A DNA stretch of 64,000 nucleotides, taken from assembly GCA_039185015.1 (NCBI GenBank), contig JBCDAU010000026.1, positions 11,529-75,528 on the forward strand, given 5' to 3'. Source of the stretch: JBCBSZ01 sp039185015. GTDB taxonomy: Bacteria; Actinomycetota; Acidimicrobiia; Acidimicrobiales; Poriferisodalaceae. This document shows, in pieces, positions 18,300-26,240 of this stretch (position 1 is the stretch's first letter; each line of letters starts with the position of its first letter). Both the position numbers and the translations under genes were made by a program. Below the pieces are notes generated by a model. That model worked only from the letters and a program-made list of their open reading frames with translations, had not been told where the DNA came from and did no database searches.

Positions 18300-18767
18300 T
18301 CAGCTGCGGTCTGTTCGCGTCATCCCGTGGACCTGGATGACCACCCAGCCAATGGGGGTCTCAGTGGCGATGATCTCGACGTGTCGTTCGAACTGCTCGT
18401 GGGTGATGGTCACGGTGACCCGGTCAGGGTTGGCAGTGCCCGCTCGCGCCCGCCACCGATGCTCCCAACCGAGCACCTCCGAGACGAATGCGTCGATGAG
18501 CTCGTCGAGCGCGAACTCTCGGGACTCGGGCGGCCACACGCCAGCAACGGCGCTGTCGAGCTCGCTCGTGGGTGTCACCCGACTCGAGTCGTCGGTGTGT
18601 TGGCCGACCACGATCGCGGCAACGGCGAGTGCGACCGCGCCCGCCGCGAGAGCTCGCCGAGATCGTTCCCGTTTGTGCAGCAGCGATGATGCCGTCTGGC
18701 TCAGGGGTGCAGCGTCCAGCTCGTGCACCACCAGCTCGCGCGTCTTGCCACCTGCAGTCTTGCTCAC
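18300..18767 (-). CDS. Small single-pass membrane protein, unknown
   Basis: 155 aa, GTG start at 18767. About 40 charged cytoplasmic residues (TRELVVHELDAAPLSQTASS), one helix (ALAAGAVALAVAAIVVG) and a roughly 100-residue outside domain containing FALDELIDAFVSEVLGWEHR. The topology is the same as in the large sigma partners but without the propeller. It is divergent from the third sigma gene (200-bp gap), so it may be a minimal regulator of the same type. No family recognised. Confidence 0.65.
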   Translation of the reverse strand: MSKTAGGKTRELVVHELDAAPLSQTASSLLHKRERSRRALAAGAVALAVAAIVVGQHTDDSSRVTPTSELDSAVAGVWPPESREFALDELIDAFVSEVLGWEHRWRARAGTANPDRVTVTITHEQFERHVEIIATETPIGWVVIQVHGMTRTDRS

Positions 18768-18970
18768 ACCGACCTGACCTCGTCAGTGGTAACGCAGGCC
18801 GAAGGCCGGAACGGACCACCTCCCCAGGGAGCCTACGGGGCGATGTAGCGCTGCGAACGGCGGTCGGATCGAGTCGGCGGCGACAACGTCGCAAGCTCGC
18901 CGCGATTTCTCTCCACGAGGTGTGGGGCGTGGTGTATGGATTCGGACGTCTTCGACGTCGTTGTAGGTAG

Positions 18971-19456
18971 ATGGCATCGGAACCGGGTATCGAGATCACC
19001 GAGGAGGTGGCGTCGGTCGGGGAGTTCACCCGCTTCTACGAGGCGCATCACAGCGAGGTGGTGCGCTGGGCGGCGCTGGTGCTCGGGTCCGATGCGATGG
19101 CGAACGACGTCGTGCACGACGCCTTCATCGAGGTCTGGCGGCGGTGGGCGCGGTTGGAGCGACCGTCGGGGTACCTGCGGCGTTGTGTGGCGCACGGATG
19201 CCGCGACGTGCAGCGCCGTGATCGGCGATCGAGAGCTCGTGCCCATCTCCTCGCAGATGATGCGAGCGTCGTGCCGACTGAGCCGATCTTCGATCTGCTC
19301 GATCGGTTGCCCTTCAACCAGCGAGCGGCGGTGGTGCTCCGCTTCTACGGCGGACTGACCGAGGCCGAGATCGCCGAGACACTCGGAGCGCGTCCGGGCT
19401 CGGTCGGGCCCTGGATCACCCGGGCGTTGCGGACACTGCGAAAGGAGCTGGCGTGA
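18971..19456 (+). CDS. ECF-type RNA polymerase sigma factor (third)
   Basis: 161 aa, ATG at 18971. Region 2: FTRFYEAHHSEVVRWAALVL, HDAFIEVWRRWARL and GYLRRCVAHGCRDVQRR. Region 4: DLLDRLPFNQRAAVVLRFYG with HTH LTEAEIAETLGARPGSVGPW, followed by RALRTLRKEL. It is a standard SigE/SigK-like small ECF factor. It overlaps the next gene by GTGA, as the other two sigma genes here do. Confidence 0.92.
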   Translation: MASEPGIEITEEVASVGEFTRFYEAHHSEVVRWAALVLGSDAMANDVVHDAFIEVWRRWARLERPSGYLRRCVAHGCRDVQRRDRRSRARAHLLADDASVVPTEPIFDLLDRLPFNQRAAVVLRFYGGLTEAEIAETLGARPGSVGPWITRALRTLRKELA

Positions 19457-21348
19457 GCCACGCGTCGGTAGACGAGTTGACGGCGTTGCTCGCTGAGCGA
19501 GCCGAGCAGGTCGTGGTCGAGACCGATCTCGACGGAGTGCTGGCGGAACGTGAGCGGGCCACGATCTCTGCGCCTGGCACTCATCGGCGTCGGGTGACTG
19601 CCGTGGCGGCCGCATTGCTGGTGGTCTCTCTTGGGTTGGGTGGGGCGTTGGTCTGGCGGTTCTCCGACGACACGACCACGTTGCGGACGTCGGTGCCGGT
19701 GGTCGAAGTGGATCGGTGGCTCCTGCCTGTGGACGAGTGGACGCCGTTGTTCGGTGAGTCTGCGGTCACTCGGGCCGGGCTGGGATCGTGGTCGGCGTAT
19801 CGCGATGGGGATCGGTACCTGGTGGTGCGCAGTCTTGCGGAGCCGGACGCGGTCTCGAACGTCGAGGACCACACGGCGTTCGGTGAGTCGACGTCGATAG
19901 CGGGACGTCCAGCGCGTCTGAGCGGGCGCGGCACCGGCAGTGTGGCGGCATGGGCGGGCACCGCACAGCAGCGGGTCGTGGTCGTCGGCGTCGGCTTGTC
20001 CCCCGATGAGCTTCGAGCTGCGATCGAGGCGCTCGAACCGGAGGGTGATGGTTGGGTCTTGCGCGGCACCGGTTGGGTGGAGGAACACCCGCCGCTGGAA
20101 TCGGTCGACGCCGATCGGGCTCAAGTCCTGTATCGCAACGTCGACGCCCCAGAAGTACAGGCGAACCTGATCGTCACCACCGGCGACCCGACGTCGGTCT
20201 ACGACGGCCTCTCGGAAGGGATGGGCTTCGACCTCGAGCTCGTCGAGGTCGGCGGAAGTGCTGGTTTCTCGGTCCGGGATCCTGCGACCGGTTTCGGGTT
20301 CCTCAACTGGTCCGACGGCAAGCAGGTCTTCTCCCTCGTCGTCGAGGCGCCCGGAGTGGGGGACCTGGTCGATCTCGCCGAGTCGATCCAGCCGATCGAC
20401 GCCGACGAGTGGCAAGCCGTGCTGGGCGTGCCGCCGACGACTGCGGCTCCACCCGAGGTCACCGAGGCCCCAGCGACCAGCGATGTGCCCGGTTCGTCGA
20501 CGTCAGAACCGATCGTGCCCCAGCTGATCCTCGATCGTCTGCCCGATGGATGGTCGGCGGTCCCGACAGCGGTCAGCCTGATCGACCAGCACGGCTCGAC
20601 GACCGCTGCGCTGGCCTATCGGTTGACCAACGGAGAGCTGACAGCCTCAGTGCAGATCCTGCCGGGCTCCTACGGCACCGGTGACGGTCAGCAGGTCGAG
20701 CTCGAACGAAACGGCGAGACCGTCGCGGCGACCGTGACTGACAACGACGGCTACCGGCGTGTGAGCTGGGACGAGCCCGGACGTCAGATCGCAATCTTCG
20801 TCGACGGTGCCCTGGCCATCGACACGCTCGTCGAGCTGGCATCGTCGGTCCAGCTCACCGACGCCGCCTTGGTCGGCGGACCACGTCCCGAGAGCCTGGA
20901 ACTCCATCACCTCGACACCGTTGTGGCTGCGGGCGACGTGAACGGCACGCGCTGGCGAGTCCTGGTCGACCGAGCCGGCACGACCATCGCCACCGAACTC
21001 GACGGAGTCGTCGTCGACGCCTCCACCTGGGACAACGACTCCGTTGAGTCACTGTCCAGAGCTGCGCAAGTCACCCTCACCTCAGCCGATGGCGCCGGGA
21101 TCGCCCTCATCACCGCCGATTCGGCGTTCACGCAGGCAGAGGTGCTCGACGGCGGCGTCTGGCGAGCTTCAGCGATCACCGTTGCGTTCGACGGACGCCT
21201 CCACCTCGTTCCTGTCCCCGTCACCACAGCCGGTCCACCCTTCGTGCGACTCAACGACGGAACGACCACTGTCACGGTGCAGATCTCTCGGCCGGTGAGC
21301 AGGGGGTGGGCGACCGCCCAAACCGGAGCCGTCGTTGCCGGTCGCTAG
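19453..21348 (+). CDS. Single-pass membrane protein with repeated extracytoplasmic domain, sigma partner
   Basis: 631 aa, GTG start overlapping the sigma stop. Cytoplasmic part of about 46 residues (SVDELTALLAERAEQVVVET), one helix (VTAVAAALLVVSLGLGGALV), then two or three related outside modules separated by a Thr/Ser/Pro-rich linker near residue 340. Modules share elements such as DLVDLAESIQPIDADEW and DTLVELASSVQLTDAAL. No zinc anti-sigma motif. Inferred regulator of the overlapping sigma gene. An IS fossil begins 2 bp after its stop codon. Confidence 0.8.
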   Translation: MSHASVDELTALLAERAEQVVVETDLDGVLAERERATISAPGTHRRRVTAVAAALLVVSLGLGGALVWRFSDDTTTLRTSVPVVEVDRWLLPVDEWTPLFGESAVTRAGLGSWSAYRDGDRYLVVRSLAEPDAVSNVEDHTAFGESTSIAGRPARLSGRGTGSVAAWAGTAQQRVVVVGVGLSPDELRAAIEALEPEGDGWVLRGTGWVEEHPPLESVDADRAQVLYRNVDAPEVQANLIVTTGDPTSVYDGLSEGMGFDLELVEVGGSAGFSVRDPATGFGFLNWSDGKQVFSLVVEAPGVGDLVDLAESIQPIDADEWQAVLGVPPTTAAPPEVTEAPATSDVPGSSTSEPIVPQLILDRLPDGWSAVPTAVSLIDQHGSTTAALAYRLTNGELTASVQILPGSYGTGDGQQVELERNGETVAATVTDNDGYRRVSWDEPGRQIAIFVDGALAIDTLVELASSVQLTDAALVGGPRPESLELHHLDTVVAAGDVNGTRWRVLVDRAGTTIATELDGVVVDASTWDNDSVESLSRAAQVTLTSADGAGIALITADSAFTQAEVLDGGVWRASAITVAFDGRLHLVPVPVTTAGPPFVRLNDGTTTVTVQISRPVSRGWATAQTGAVVAGR

Positions 21349-21349
21349 G

Positions 21350-21472
21350 TGACCTGGACCCCGTGATGGCGTTGTCGGTTGCCAGAGCCGGATTGGCTTG
21401 GGGATGCTGGTCGCTCCGCACCTCGAGGACAGGGATGAGCGAGAGCCGGAGTACCGGACTTTCGCGCCGGAC
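21350..21472 (+). mobile_element. Fossil left end of the IS3 element found at 8260
   Basis: The terminal TGACCTGGACC at 21350 repeats that at 8260. The 20-bp word GCTTGGGGATGCTGGTCGCT is identical at 21396-21415 and 8304-8323. Translated similarity continues into OrfA (GMLVAPHLED, then EYRTFAPD, against GMLVAHDLEE and KYRTFSPD) and is lost near 21472. Only about 120 bp remain. It lies between the stop of the sigma partner and the promoter of the zinc-ribbon protein. Confidence 0.8.
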
Positions 21473-21585
21473 CCCTCGGAGCGCTCCGACCGAGCACTTC
21501 GCCGGCACTCGGGTGTTCCTCGGAGCGAGGTGGTCGCGATTGTCGGGCGGGGTGGGGCCGCGTGTTGTGGTGGAGAGGGCTGGCG

Positions 21586-21591
21586 TAGGTT
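21586..21591 (+). promoter_or_regulatory. -10 element for a leaderless transcript
   Basis: TAGGTT ends 6 nt before the ATG at 21598, so transcription would begin at or next to the start codon. No ribosome site precedes this ATG. A TTGTGG at 21565-21570 could be a weak -35 (15-bp spacing). Confidence 0.5.
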
Positions 21592-21597
21592 CGGGCA

Positions 21598-23445
21598 ATG
21601 GTGGGTGGTGTTCGATGCTCGGAGTGCGGGTCGGTGCTCGCGGCTGGCTCGGATGCGTGCGGTCGTTGTGGTGGCGGACTCCAGGTCGAGTTCGATGAGT
21701 CGCCTTGGCCCAGCGGTACGGCCGGCGGTGTCGGTGAGCTTCGCCGGGATGGGGTGCCTGGTTGGTTGGTGGTCGCCGGGGCGGGGCTCGTGGTCGTGGT
21801 CGCCGCGGTGTTGGTGGGTTCTGGCGGCCGTGGTGACGACGGAACGGTGTCGGATGAACCGGCTGGCACCACGACGGTGTCGTCCGAACCGTCCTCGGCC
21901 GGGGACCCGAGTGATCTGAGCGATCTCCGATCGGTGGTGGTGCCGGAGCGGACCGGGTCTGGTCCGCGAGCGCTTGCGGTGATCGAGGTCGATTCGTGGG
22001 TGGAGGTGTCAGAGGTTCCCGAGGCGTTGGAGAGCGTGCGGTTGTTGGTACTGGCGCCTGATGGGTTCTCGGCAGGGATGCTGGATCTGGGTACGGGTTC
22101 GCTTCGGCGTTTCACCCCGTTGAGTCCGGTGGTGACTGGACCGATGGCCCAGATGGTGGCCCTGCCGGTGGGCGTGGCGGTCTTCGAACCCGATGGAGCG
22201 AGTCTGTTCGAGTGGGACCTCAGCGAGCAGAGGCCGCTTGGTGAGGGCGCGTACTGGAACGCGATCCAGGCCACATCTGAGGCGGTGTGGTTCGCGACGG
22301 AGTCACCGTGGACGCTGCGCCGGTTCGATCCCACGGTTGATCTGGCACCAATGGTCGTGCGCGAGCTGCCGGGTTGGGCACCGATCGTGGGCTTCGACGG
22401 CGATGACGCCTTGGTGGCCTCGGACTCGACTGGTTCGGTGCATCGGGTGAGCCCGGATGGCACCACCAGCCTGGCCGATACCGGTCGGGGCCTCCTCGGA
22501 GGGAACGGATGGGTGCTGGTCAGTCGTTGCGACGGGTCGCTGAGCTGCGAGGCGGTGATCAGCGATCTCGTCACCGGTCGGCAACAGCCGGTCGAGTTGC
22601 CCCGGGCCGGCGTCGGGCTGTGGAGCGATCCCGGGTATCGCAGCCGCGACGGGCGCCGAGTTCTGGCCACCACCGCCGACCAGAACAGTGCCGTCAGCGT
22701 GATCATCGACGCCGACGAACTCACCGTCGCTGAGCTCCCGGTGTCGCCGTCAGCGACCGCAGCCTTCGATCCAGATCTCAGCTACGGCTTCGAGATCCGG
22801 GCCGGGCAGGTCCAGATCACCGAACTGGCCACTGCCGAGCGGGTCATGCTCGAGTTGCCCAAGTCCTTCGATGGGTTGTTGTTCGATGGGACCCGTTTCG
22901 GTCGACTGCTGGTCCCACCGGCCGGCTGGGAACCGGCCCTCTACCCGCCGGGACCAGACGATCTGGCCCTACACCACGACCCGGTCGCCGGTGTCGAGGT
23001 CACCTACCCGGCCCGTTGGCACCTCGTCACCGACGACCTCACTCCCAACGCCGGGCTCACCGCCCACTTCTCCCTGGCCAGCTATGAACCGCCGGCGAAC
23101 AGCGGTGCGGGCTGCAACCACCTTCCGGTCGCCGCGCTTGAAGCCCTCGGACCCGACGACGTGTTCATACACCTCGAAGAGCGGGGACCACTCGGCCCCG
23201 GTGCTGCCGGGTTCGCGCCCCGCCCCCAGGACTTCGCTGCGACGGTCGATGGCATCGACGCCGGCGACGCGTGGGCCTGCCTCGGACCCGATCACCGCGA
23301 CGATCTCGCCGTGTTGCGCTGGCTCGACATTCGCGACAACGACCGCGGCCTCTACCTGCTCGTCGCCGTCGGCACCGACGCCACCGACGACGACATCGAC
23401 CGGACCATCGACACACTCAACAGCCTCACCATCGACCCGCCCTGA
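21598..23445 (+). CDS. Zinc-ribbon, single-pass membrane protein with propeller-like domain
   Basis: 615 aa. Residues 1-30 form a zinc ribbon with two CxxC knuckles (CSECG and CGRCG). One helix lies near 55-75 (WLVVAGAGLVVVVAAVLVGS). After a Thr/Ser linker comes a propeller-like domain homologous to the protein at 16846, then an additional C-terminal module of about 170 residues (from LHHDPVAGVEVTYPARWHLV). Zinc ribbon, helix and outside sensor form a plausible signal transducer, but no partner is adjacent. Start supported by the -10 element 6 nt upstream. Confidence 0.8.
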   Translation: MVGGVRCSECGSVLAAGSDACGRCGGGLQVEFDESPWPSGTAGGVGELRRDGVPGWLVVAGAGLVVVVAAVLVGSGGRGDDGTVSDEPAGTTTVSSEPSSAGDPSDLSDLRSVVVPERTGSGPRALAVIEVDSWVEVSEVPEALESVRLLVLAPDGFSAGMLDLGTGSLRRFTPLSPVVTGPMAQMVALPVGVAVFEPDGASLFEWDLSEQRPLGEGAYWNAIQATSEAVWFATESPWTLRRFDPTVDLAPMVVRELPGWAPIVGFDGDDALVASDSTGSVHRVSPDGTTSLADTGRGLLGGNGWVLVSRCDGSLSCEAVISDLVTGRQQPVELPRAGVGLWSDPGYRSRDGRRVLATTADQNSAVSVIIDADELTVAELPVSPSATAAFDPDLSYGFEIRAGQVQITELATAERVMLELPKSFDGLLFDGTRFGRLLVPPAGWEPALYPPGPDDLALHHDPVAGVEVTYPARWHLVTDDLTPNAGLTAHFSLASYEPPANSGAGCNHLPVAALEALGPDDVFIHLEERGPLGPGAAGFAPRPQDFAATVDGIDAGDAWACLGPDHRDDLAVLRWLDIRDNDRGLYLLVAVGTDATDDDIDRTIDTLNSLTIDPP

Positions 23446-23580
23446 ACCACCGAAACCAGCCTCATGACGCCGATCCAGACCCGTTGGCGTTGGTCGGCAA
23501 CCCACGACCAGCTGGTTCCGCTCCGGTGAACGTGTCCCTTCACGGACCGGATCCGTTGGCATCCCGGCAGTCACTGGAGA

Positions 23581-23600
23581 GCGGTCCAGGAATGGACCGC
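23581..23600 (-). terminator. Hairpin terminator of tRNA-Leu
   Basis: A perfect 8-bp stem (GCGGTCCA/TGGACCGC) with a 4-nt loop starts 10 nt after the tRNA 3' end on the minus strand. No U-run follows, as is common for actinobacterial terminators. Confidence 0.6.
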
Positions 23601-23610
23601 CAGTTCAGAG

Positions 23611-23697
23611 TGCCCGGGGCGGGGATCGAACCCGCACGCCACCAGTGGTGACCGAGGGGTTTAAGCCCTCTGCGTCTGCCAGTTCCGCCACCCGGGC
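23611..23697 (-). tRNA. tRNA-Leu (anticodon UAA)
   Basis: 87 nt on the minus strand. The acceptor stem GCCCGGG (5') pairs with CCCGGGC, discriminator A. D-arm GGCGGAACTGGCAGAC; anticodon stem GAGGG/CCCTC around loop CTTAAAC, giving anticodon TAA (decodes UUA). A long variable arm (class II) and T-arm GCGGGTTCGATCCCCGC follow. CCA is not encoded. UUA is the rarest leucine codon in high-GC actinobacteria. Confidence 0.95.
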
Positions 23698-23709
23698 TCG
23701 GACAGAGCA

Positions 23710-23715
23710 CGGTAG
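23710..23715 (-). promoter_or_regulatory. -10 element of tRNA-Leu
   Basis: TACCGT on the minus strand lies 12 nt before the tRNA 5' end. The surrounding 12-bp word GCACGGTAGCGA is repeated at the same place before the decayed tRNA copy (23786-23797), which supports its being part of the duplicated promoter. Confidence 0.5.
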
Positions 23716-23720
23716 CGAGG

Positions 23721-23777
23721 CCAGGTGGTGACCGAGGGGTTTCAGCCCGCTGTGTCTGCCAGTTCCGCCACCCGGGC
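23721..23777 (-). pseudogene. Decayed duplicate of the tRNA-Leu 5' half
   Basis: The first about 55 nt of the tRNA (acceptor 5' strand, D-arm, anticodon arm, start of variable arm) are repeated upstream with few changes. The anticodon loop reads CTGAAAC and the anticodon stem is mismatched (GCGGG against CCCTC). T-arm and acceptor 3' strand are missing. It cannot fold as a tRNA. It arose by tandem duplication including the promoter. Confidence 0.8.
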
Positions 23778-23815
23778 CGTTCTCGCACGGTAGCGACCTG
23801 CGCGAGCATCGGCGC

Positions 23816-24304
23816 ATGGCCGACGATCCCGTCCTCGACCGACTCCTCGCCCTCGGCGGCGACCATGAGGTGGTCGACTGCGACCCGGCGCTCGCCGACA
23901 CCGCCGAGTTCTGTGCGCACTACGGATACGAGCTGGCGGACTCGGCGAACGCGATCGTCGTCGTCGGCAAGAGCGACCCCCCGGTCCACGCCGCCTGCGT
24001 CGTCCTCGCGACGACTCGCCTCGACGTGAACGGCACCGTCCGAAAGCGGCTCGGCACACGGAAGGCATCGTTCGCTCCGGCCGAGGCCACCAAGGACCTG
24101 ACCGGGATGGAGATCGGCGGGGTGACGCCCTTCGGCCTCCCCGACGACCTCCCGCTGTGGATCGACGCTGCCGTGATGGGGCGCGAGCGGGTGATCGTCG
24201 GAGGCGGCGGCCGGGACCGCAAGTTCCTCGTACCGCCGGCGTTGCTCGCGGAACTCTCCGGCGCTGAAGTCGTCGATGCCCTGGCGAAGCCCCCAGCCGT
24301 GTGA
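23816..24304 (+). CDS. YbaK/EbsC-type aminoacyl-tRNA deacylase
   Basis: 162 aa, a single YbaK/prolyl-tRNA synthetase-associated domain of normal size. Conserved features are the Lys-containing segment VRKRLGTRKASFAPAEA and the GG-x-TPFG loop (MEIGGVTPFGLP), with IVGGGGRDRKFLVPP near the end. Family role: trans-editing by hydrolysis of mischarged aminoacyl-tRNA such as Cys- or Ala-tRNA(Pro). It converges with the ASCH-cupin gene, 3 bp apart. Confidence 0.9.
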   Translation: MADDPVLDRLLALGGDHEVVDCDPALADTAEFCAHYGYELADSANAIVVVGKSDPPVHAACVVLATTRLDVNGTVRKRLGTRKASFAPAEATKDLTGMEIGGVTPFGLPDDLPLWIDAAVMGRERVIVGGGGRDRKFLVPPALLAELSGAEVVDALAKPPAV

Positions 24305-24307
24305 GGC

Positions 24308-25180
24308 TCAGACCCCGCGGTGCTCGGTCGTCGCTCCCGGGGTGATGGTCAACAGCTCACCCGGCTCGTGGACGACCGCTCGATGCCAGACGCCAGGTGG
24401 CACGACGATGCCCTGACGACCCCGCAGCTCCACGGTCTCCTGGCCGGTCGGCAGCTCGAGGATGAGGTCGATCGACCCGTCGAGCAGGTAGAGCACGCGG
24501 CCGCCGGTGAGCAGGCGCTCCCAGTGCTCCCAGTCGGCCTCGACCGGGAACGACGAGACGAGTCGGCCCCGCTCGAGGTGCGGCCGCTCGCCGATCTTGG
24601 TCCAGAACTCGGGACCTCCCGGGAGCGCGGCGACGCCGGCGCCGAGACGGAGGTGCAAGTACGTGTCGGTCAGGTTGAACGGGTCGAGCTCCGATCGCGG
24701 GCCCTGCGGCGGGTCGGCGTGCTCGGCCGGCCACACCACGGCGAATCGCTCGAACGCGACCTCGACGTCCTCGGGGAGGTCGATGCCGGCGTGCTCGGCG
24801 ACCCGGTCGAAGTACCGGCTGTGCTCGTGGAGCCAGTCCTCCCGGGTGCGATCCCCCTCGCCCTCGTCCCAGGCGAACGCCGGACGAACCGAGGACAGGG
24901 GGCCGATCCTGACCTCGGTCGTGCGGCAGATGCAGCGAGGCGTCCCGGCGCTGTCGAGCACGACGAAGTGGTCACCGGCCCGAGGCAGCGGTTCGCCGAC
25001 GAGCTCGAACTCTCGCACCGCCGCTGCGGTTGCTCGCTTGGTTCCGTCGAGCACGAGGGCGAGCAGCTCGTCGACCAGTTGTGGGTGATCACCGAACGCC
25101 CCGACGGTGTAGTCGCCGCCCCGGCCCGTGGCCCCGGTGTAGGCCTCCCACATCTCGTCGGTCGCGAGGGTCTTGTCCAT
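24308..25180 (-). CDS. ASCH domain - cupin fusion protein
   Basis: 290 aa, ATG at 25180. Residues about 1-150 match the ASCH fold (GTKRATAAAVREFELVGEPL, then DHFVVLDSAGTPRCICRTTE and FAWDEGEGDRTREDWL). Residues about 165-290 are a cupin (GGRVLYLLDGSIDLILELPT, then VVPPGVWHRAVVHEPGELL). ASCH domains bind or process RNA or modified nucleosides; the cupin half looks like a small-molecule sensor barrel with the His of the HxH/G motif partly replaced. The fusion is unusual and the function cannot be assigned. Confidence 0.8.
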   Translation of the reverse strand: MDKTLATDEMWEAYTGATGRGGDYTVGAFGDHPQLVDELLALVLDGTKRATAAAVREFELVGEPLPRAGDHFVVLDSAGTPRCICRTTEVRIGPLSSVRPAFAWDEGEGDRTREDWLHEHSRYFDRVAEHAGIDLPEDVEVAFERFAVVWPAEHADPPQGPRSELDPFNLTDTYLHLRLGAGVAALPGGPEFWTKIGERPHLERGRLVSSFPVEADWEHWERLLTGGRVLYLLDGSIDLILELPTGQETVELRGRQGIVVPPGVWHRAVVHEPGELLTITPGATTEHRGV

Positions 25181-25294
25181 GGGCGTCGTGTTAGCACGAC
25201 CGAGCCGGGCCCGATCATCGGCGGCTACGTTCAGCGCACGGGCAGCGACGGAGTCGGCGAGGGTCGTCGATCGGAGCTGTCACGAGGAGGGGAC

Positions 25295-25777
25295 ATGGCC
25301 GTCGAGCGCTTCCCGGTCGAGGCGTCGCACATCCTGATGTTCGCCCGGGCGATCGGTGATCCGAACCCGGTCTACGGCACGGGGGACGGCGCGGCGCCGC
25401 CGACCTTCGTGCAGGCGAGCGCGCAGTTCGATCCCGACTACCCGTTGCGGCCCAAGCCGGGCGAGACGTGGTTCGGGTCCGGCCGCGAGGCGACCGGAGT
25501 CCGGCGGGAGAAGAAGGACGGCGAGGGCAGCGGTGCGGCGGCCGGCGGGCTCCACGCCGAGCAGCACTACGAGTACCACCGGCATCCGAAGCCGGGGGAC
25601 GTCCTGACTGCGACGGTGCTCCCGGGCGAGTCGTGGACCAAGGAGGGCCGTCGCGGCGGGCGGCTCCACTTCACCGAGACCGTCACCGAGTACCGGGATC
25701 AGCACGGGGAGCTGGTCGTCACCGCGCGAGGTGTGGGCGTGCGGACGGAGCGGGTCATCGACCAGGAGGGTGAGTGA
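25295..25777 (+). CDS. FAS1-like dehydratase subunit (MaoC N-terminal type)
   Basis: 160 aa from ATG 25295, with GAGGAGGGG upstream; the frame is open much further upstream without a matching product. Hot-dog fold of the HadA/HadC type (ILMFARAIGDPNPVYG, then YHRHPKPGDVLTATV, then TEYRDQHGELVVTARGV). It precedes the catalytic MaoC partner by 1 bp. Together they likely form a heterodimeric (R)-3-hydroxyacyl-CoA/ACP dehydratase in fatty-acid or beta-oxidation chemistry. Confidence 0.88.
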   Translation: MAVERFPVEASHILMFARAIGDPNPVYGTGDGAAPPTFVQASAQFDPDYPLRPKPGETWFGSGREATGVRREKKDGEGSGAAAGGLHAEQHYEYHRHPKPGDVLTATVLPGESWTKEGRRGGRLHFTETVTEYRDQHGELVVTARGVGVRTERVIDQEGE

Positions 25778-25778
25778 C

Positions 25779-26201
25779 ATGCCGTTGAGCGCAGCGCAGC
25801 TCGAGGTCGGCCAGACCTTCACCGAGGTGGTCGTCGACGACCTCACCCGGACCCAGATCGTGATGTACGCCGGCGCGTCCGGCGACTACAACCCGATCCA
25901 CAGCGACGAGCCGTTCGCCAAGGAGATCGCCGGCTACCCCACCGTCTTCGCGCACGGGATGCTGACCATGGGACTGACCGGTCGGCTGCTCACCGACGCC
26001 GTCGGCGACGAGCGACTCACCCGCTACGGCGTGCGCTTCCGGGCCCAGGTCTGGCCGGGCGACACGCTCACTGCCACGGCCGAGGTCACGGCGATCCGCG
26101 AGGAGGACGGGGTCGCCCTCGTCGACCTCGACGTCTCCACGGTCAACCAGGACGGCGTCGTCGTGGTGTCCGGCTCGGCGACGGCGCGCCTCGACCCCTG
26201 A
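25779..26201 (+). CDS. MaoC-family dehydratase, catalytic subunit
   Basis: 140 aa from ATG 25779, with AGGAGGG upstream. It carries the R-hydratase motif GDYNPIHSDEPFAKEIAGYP with catalytic Asp/His, followed by VFAHGMLTMGL. Size and motif match HadB-type dehydratases. It lies directly behind its non-catalytic partner, as in actinobacterial hadAB pairs. Confidence 0.9.
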   Translation: MPLSAAQLEVGQTFTEVVVDDLTRTQIVMYAGASGDYNPIHSDEPFAKEIAGYPTVFAHGMLTMGLTGRLLTDAVGDERLTRYGVRFRAQVWPGDTLTATAEVTAIREEDGVALVDLDVSTVNQDGVVVVSGSATARLDP

Positions 26202-26240
26202 CCGGGCTGGAGGCGTGCCGTCCGTCCGTGGGGAGCGCGG

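Noticed and set aside
23721..23777. Functional tRNA-Ser(UGA)
   Set aside because: The anticodon triplet reads TGA, but the molecule is a truncated leucine tRNA without T-arm and acceptor 3' strand.
23540..23989. Minus-strand open frames reading RVAELADTAG-like sequence
   Set aside because: These are translations of the tRNA-Leu gene and its duplicate, a common annotation artefact.
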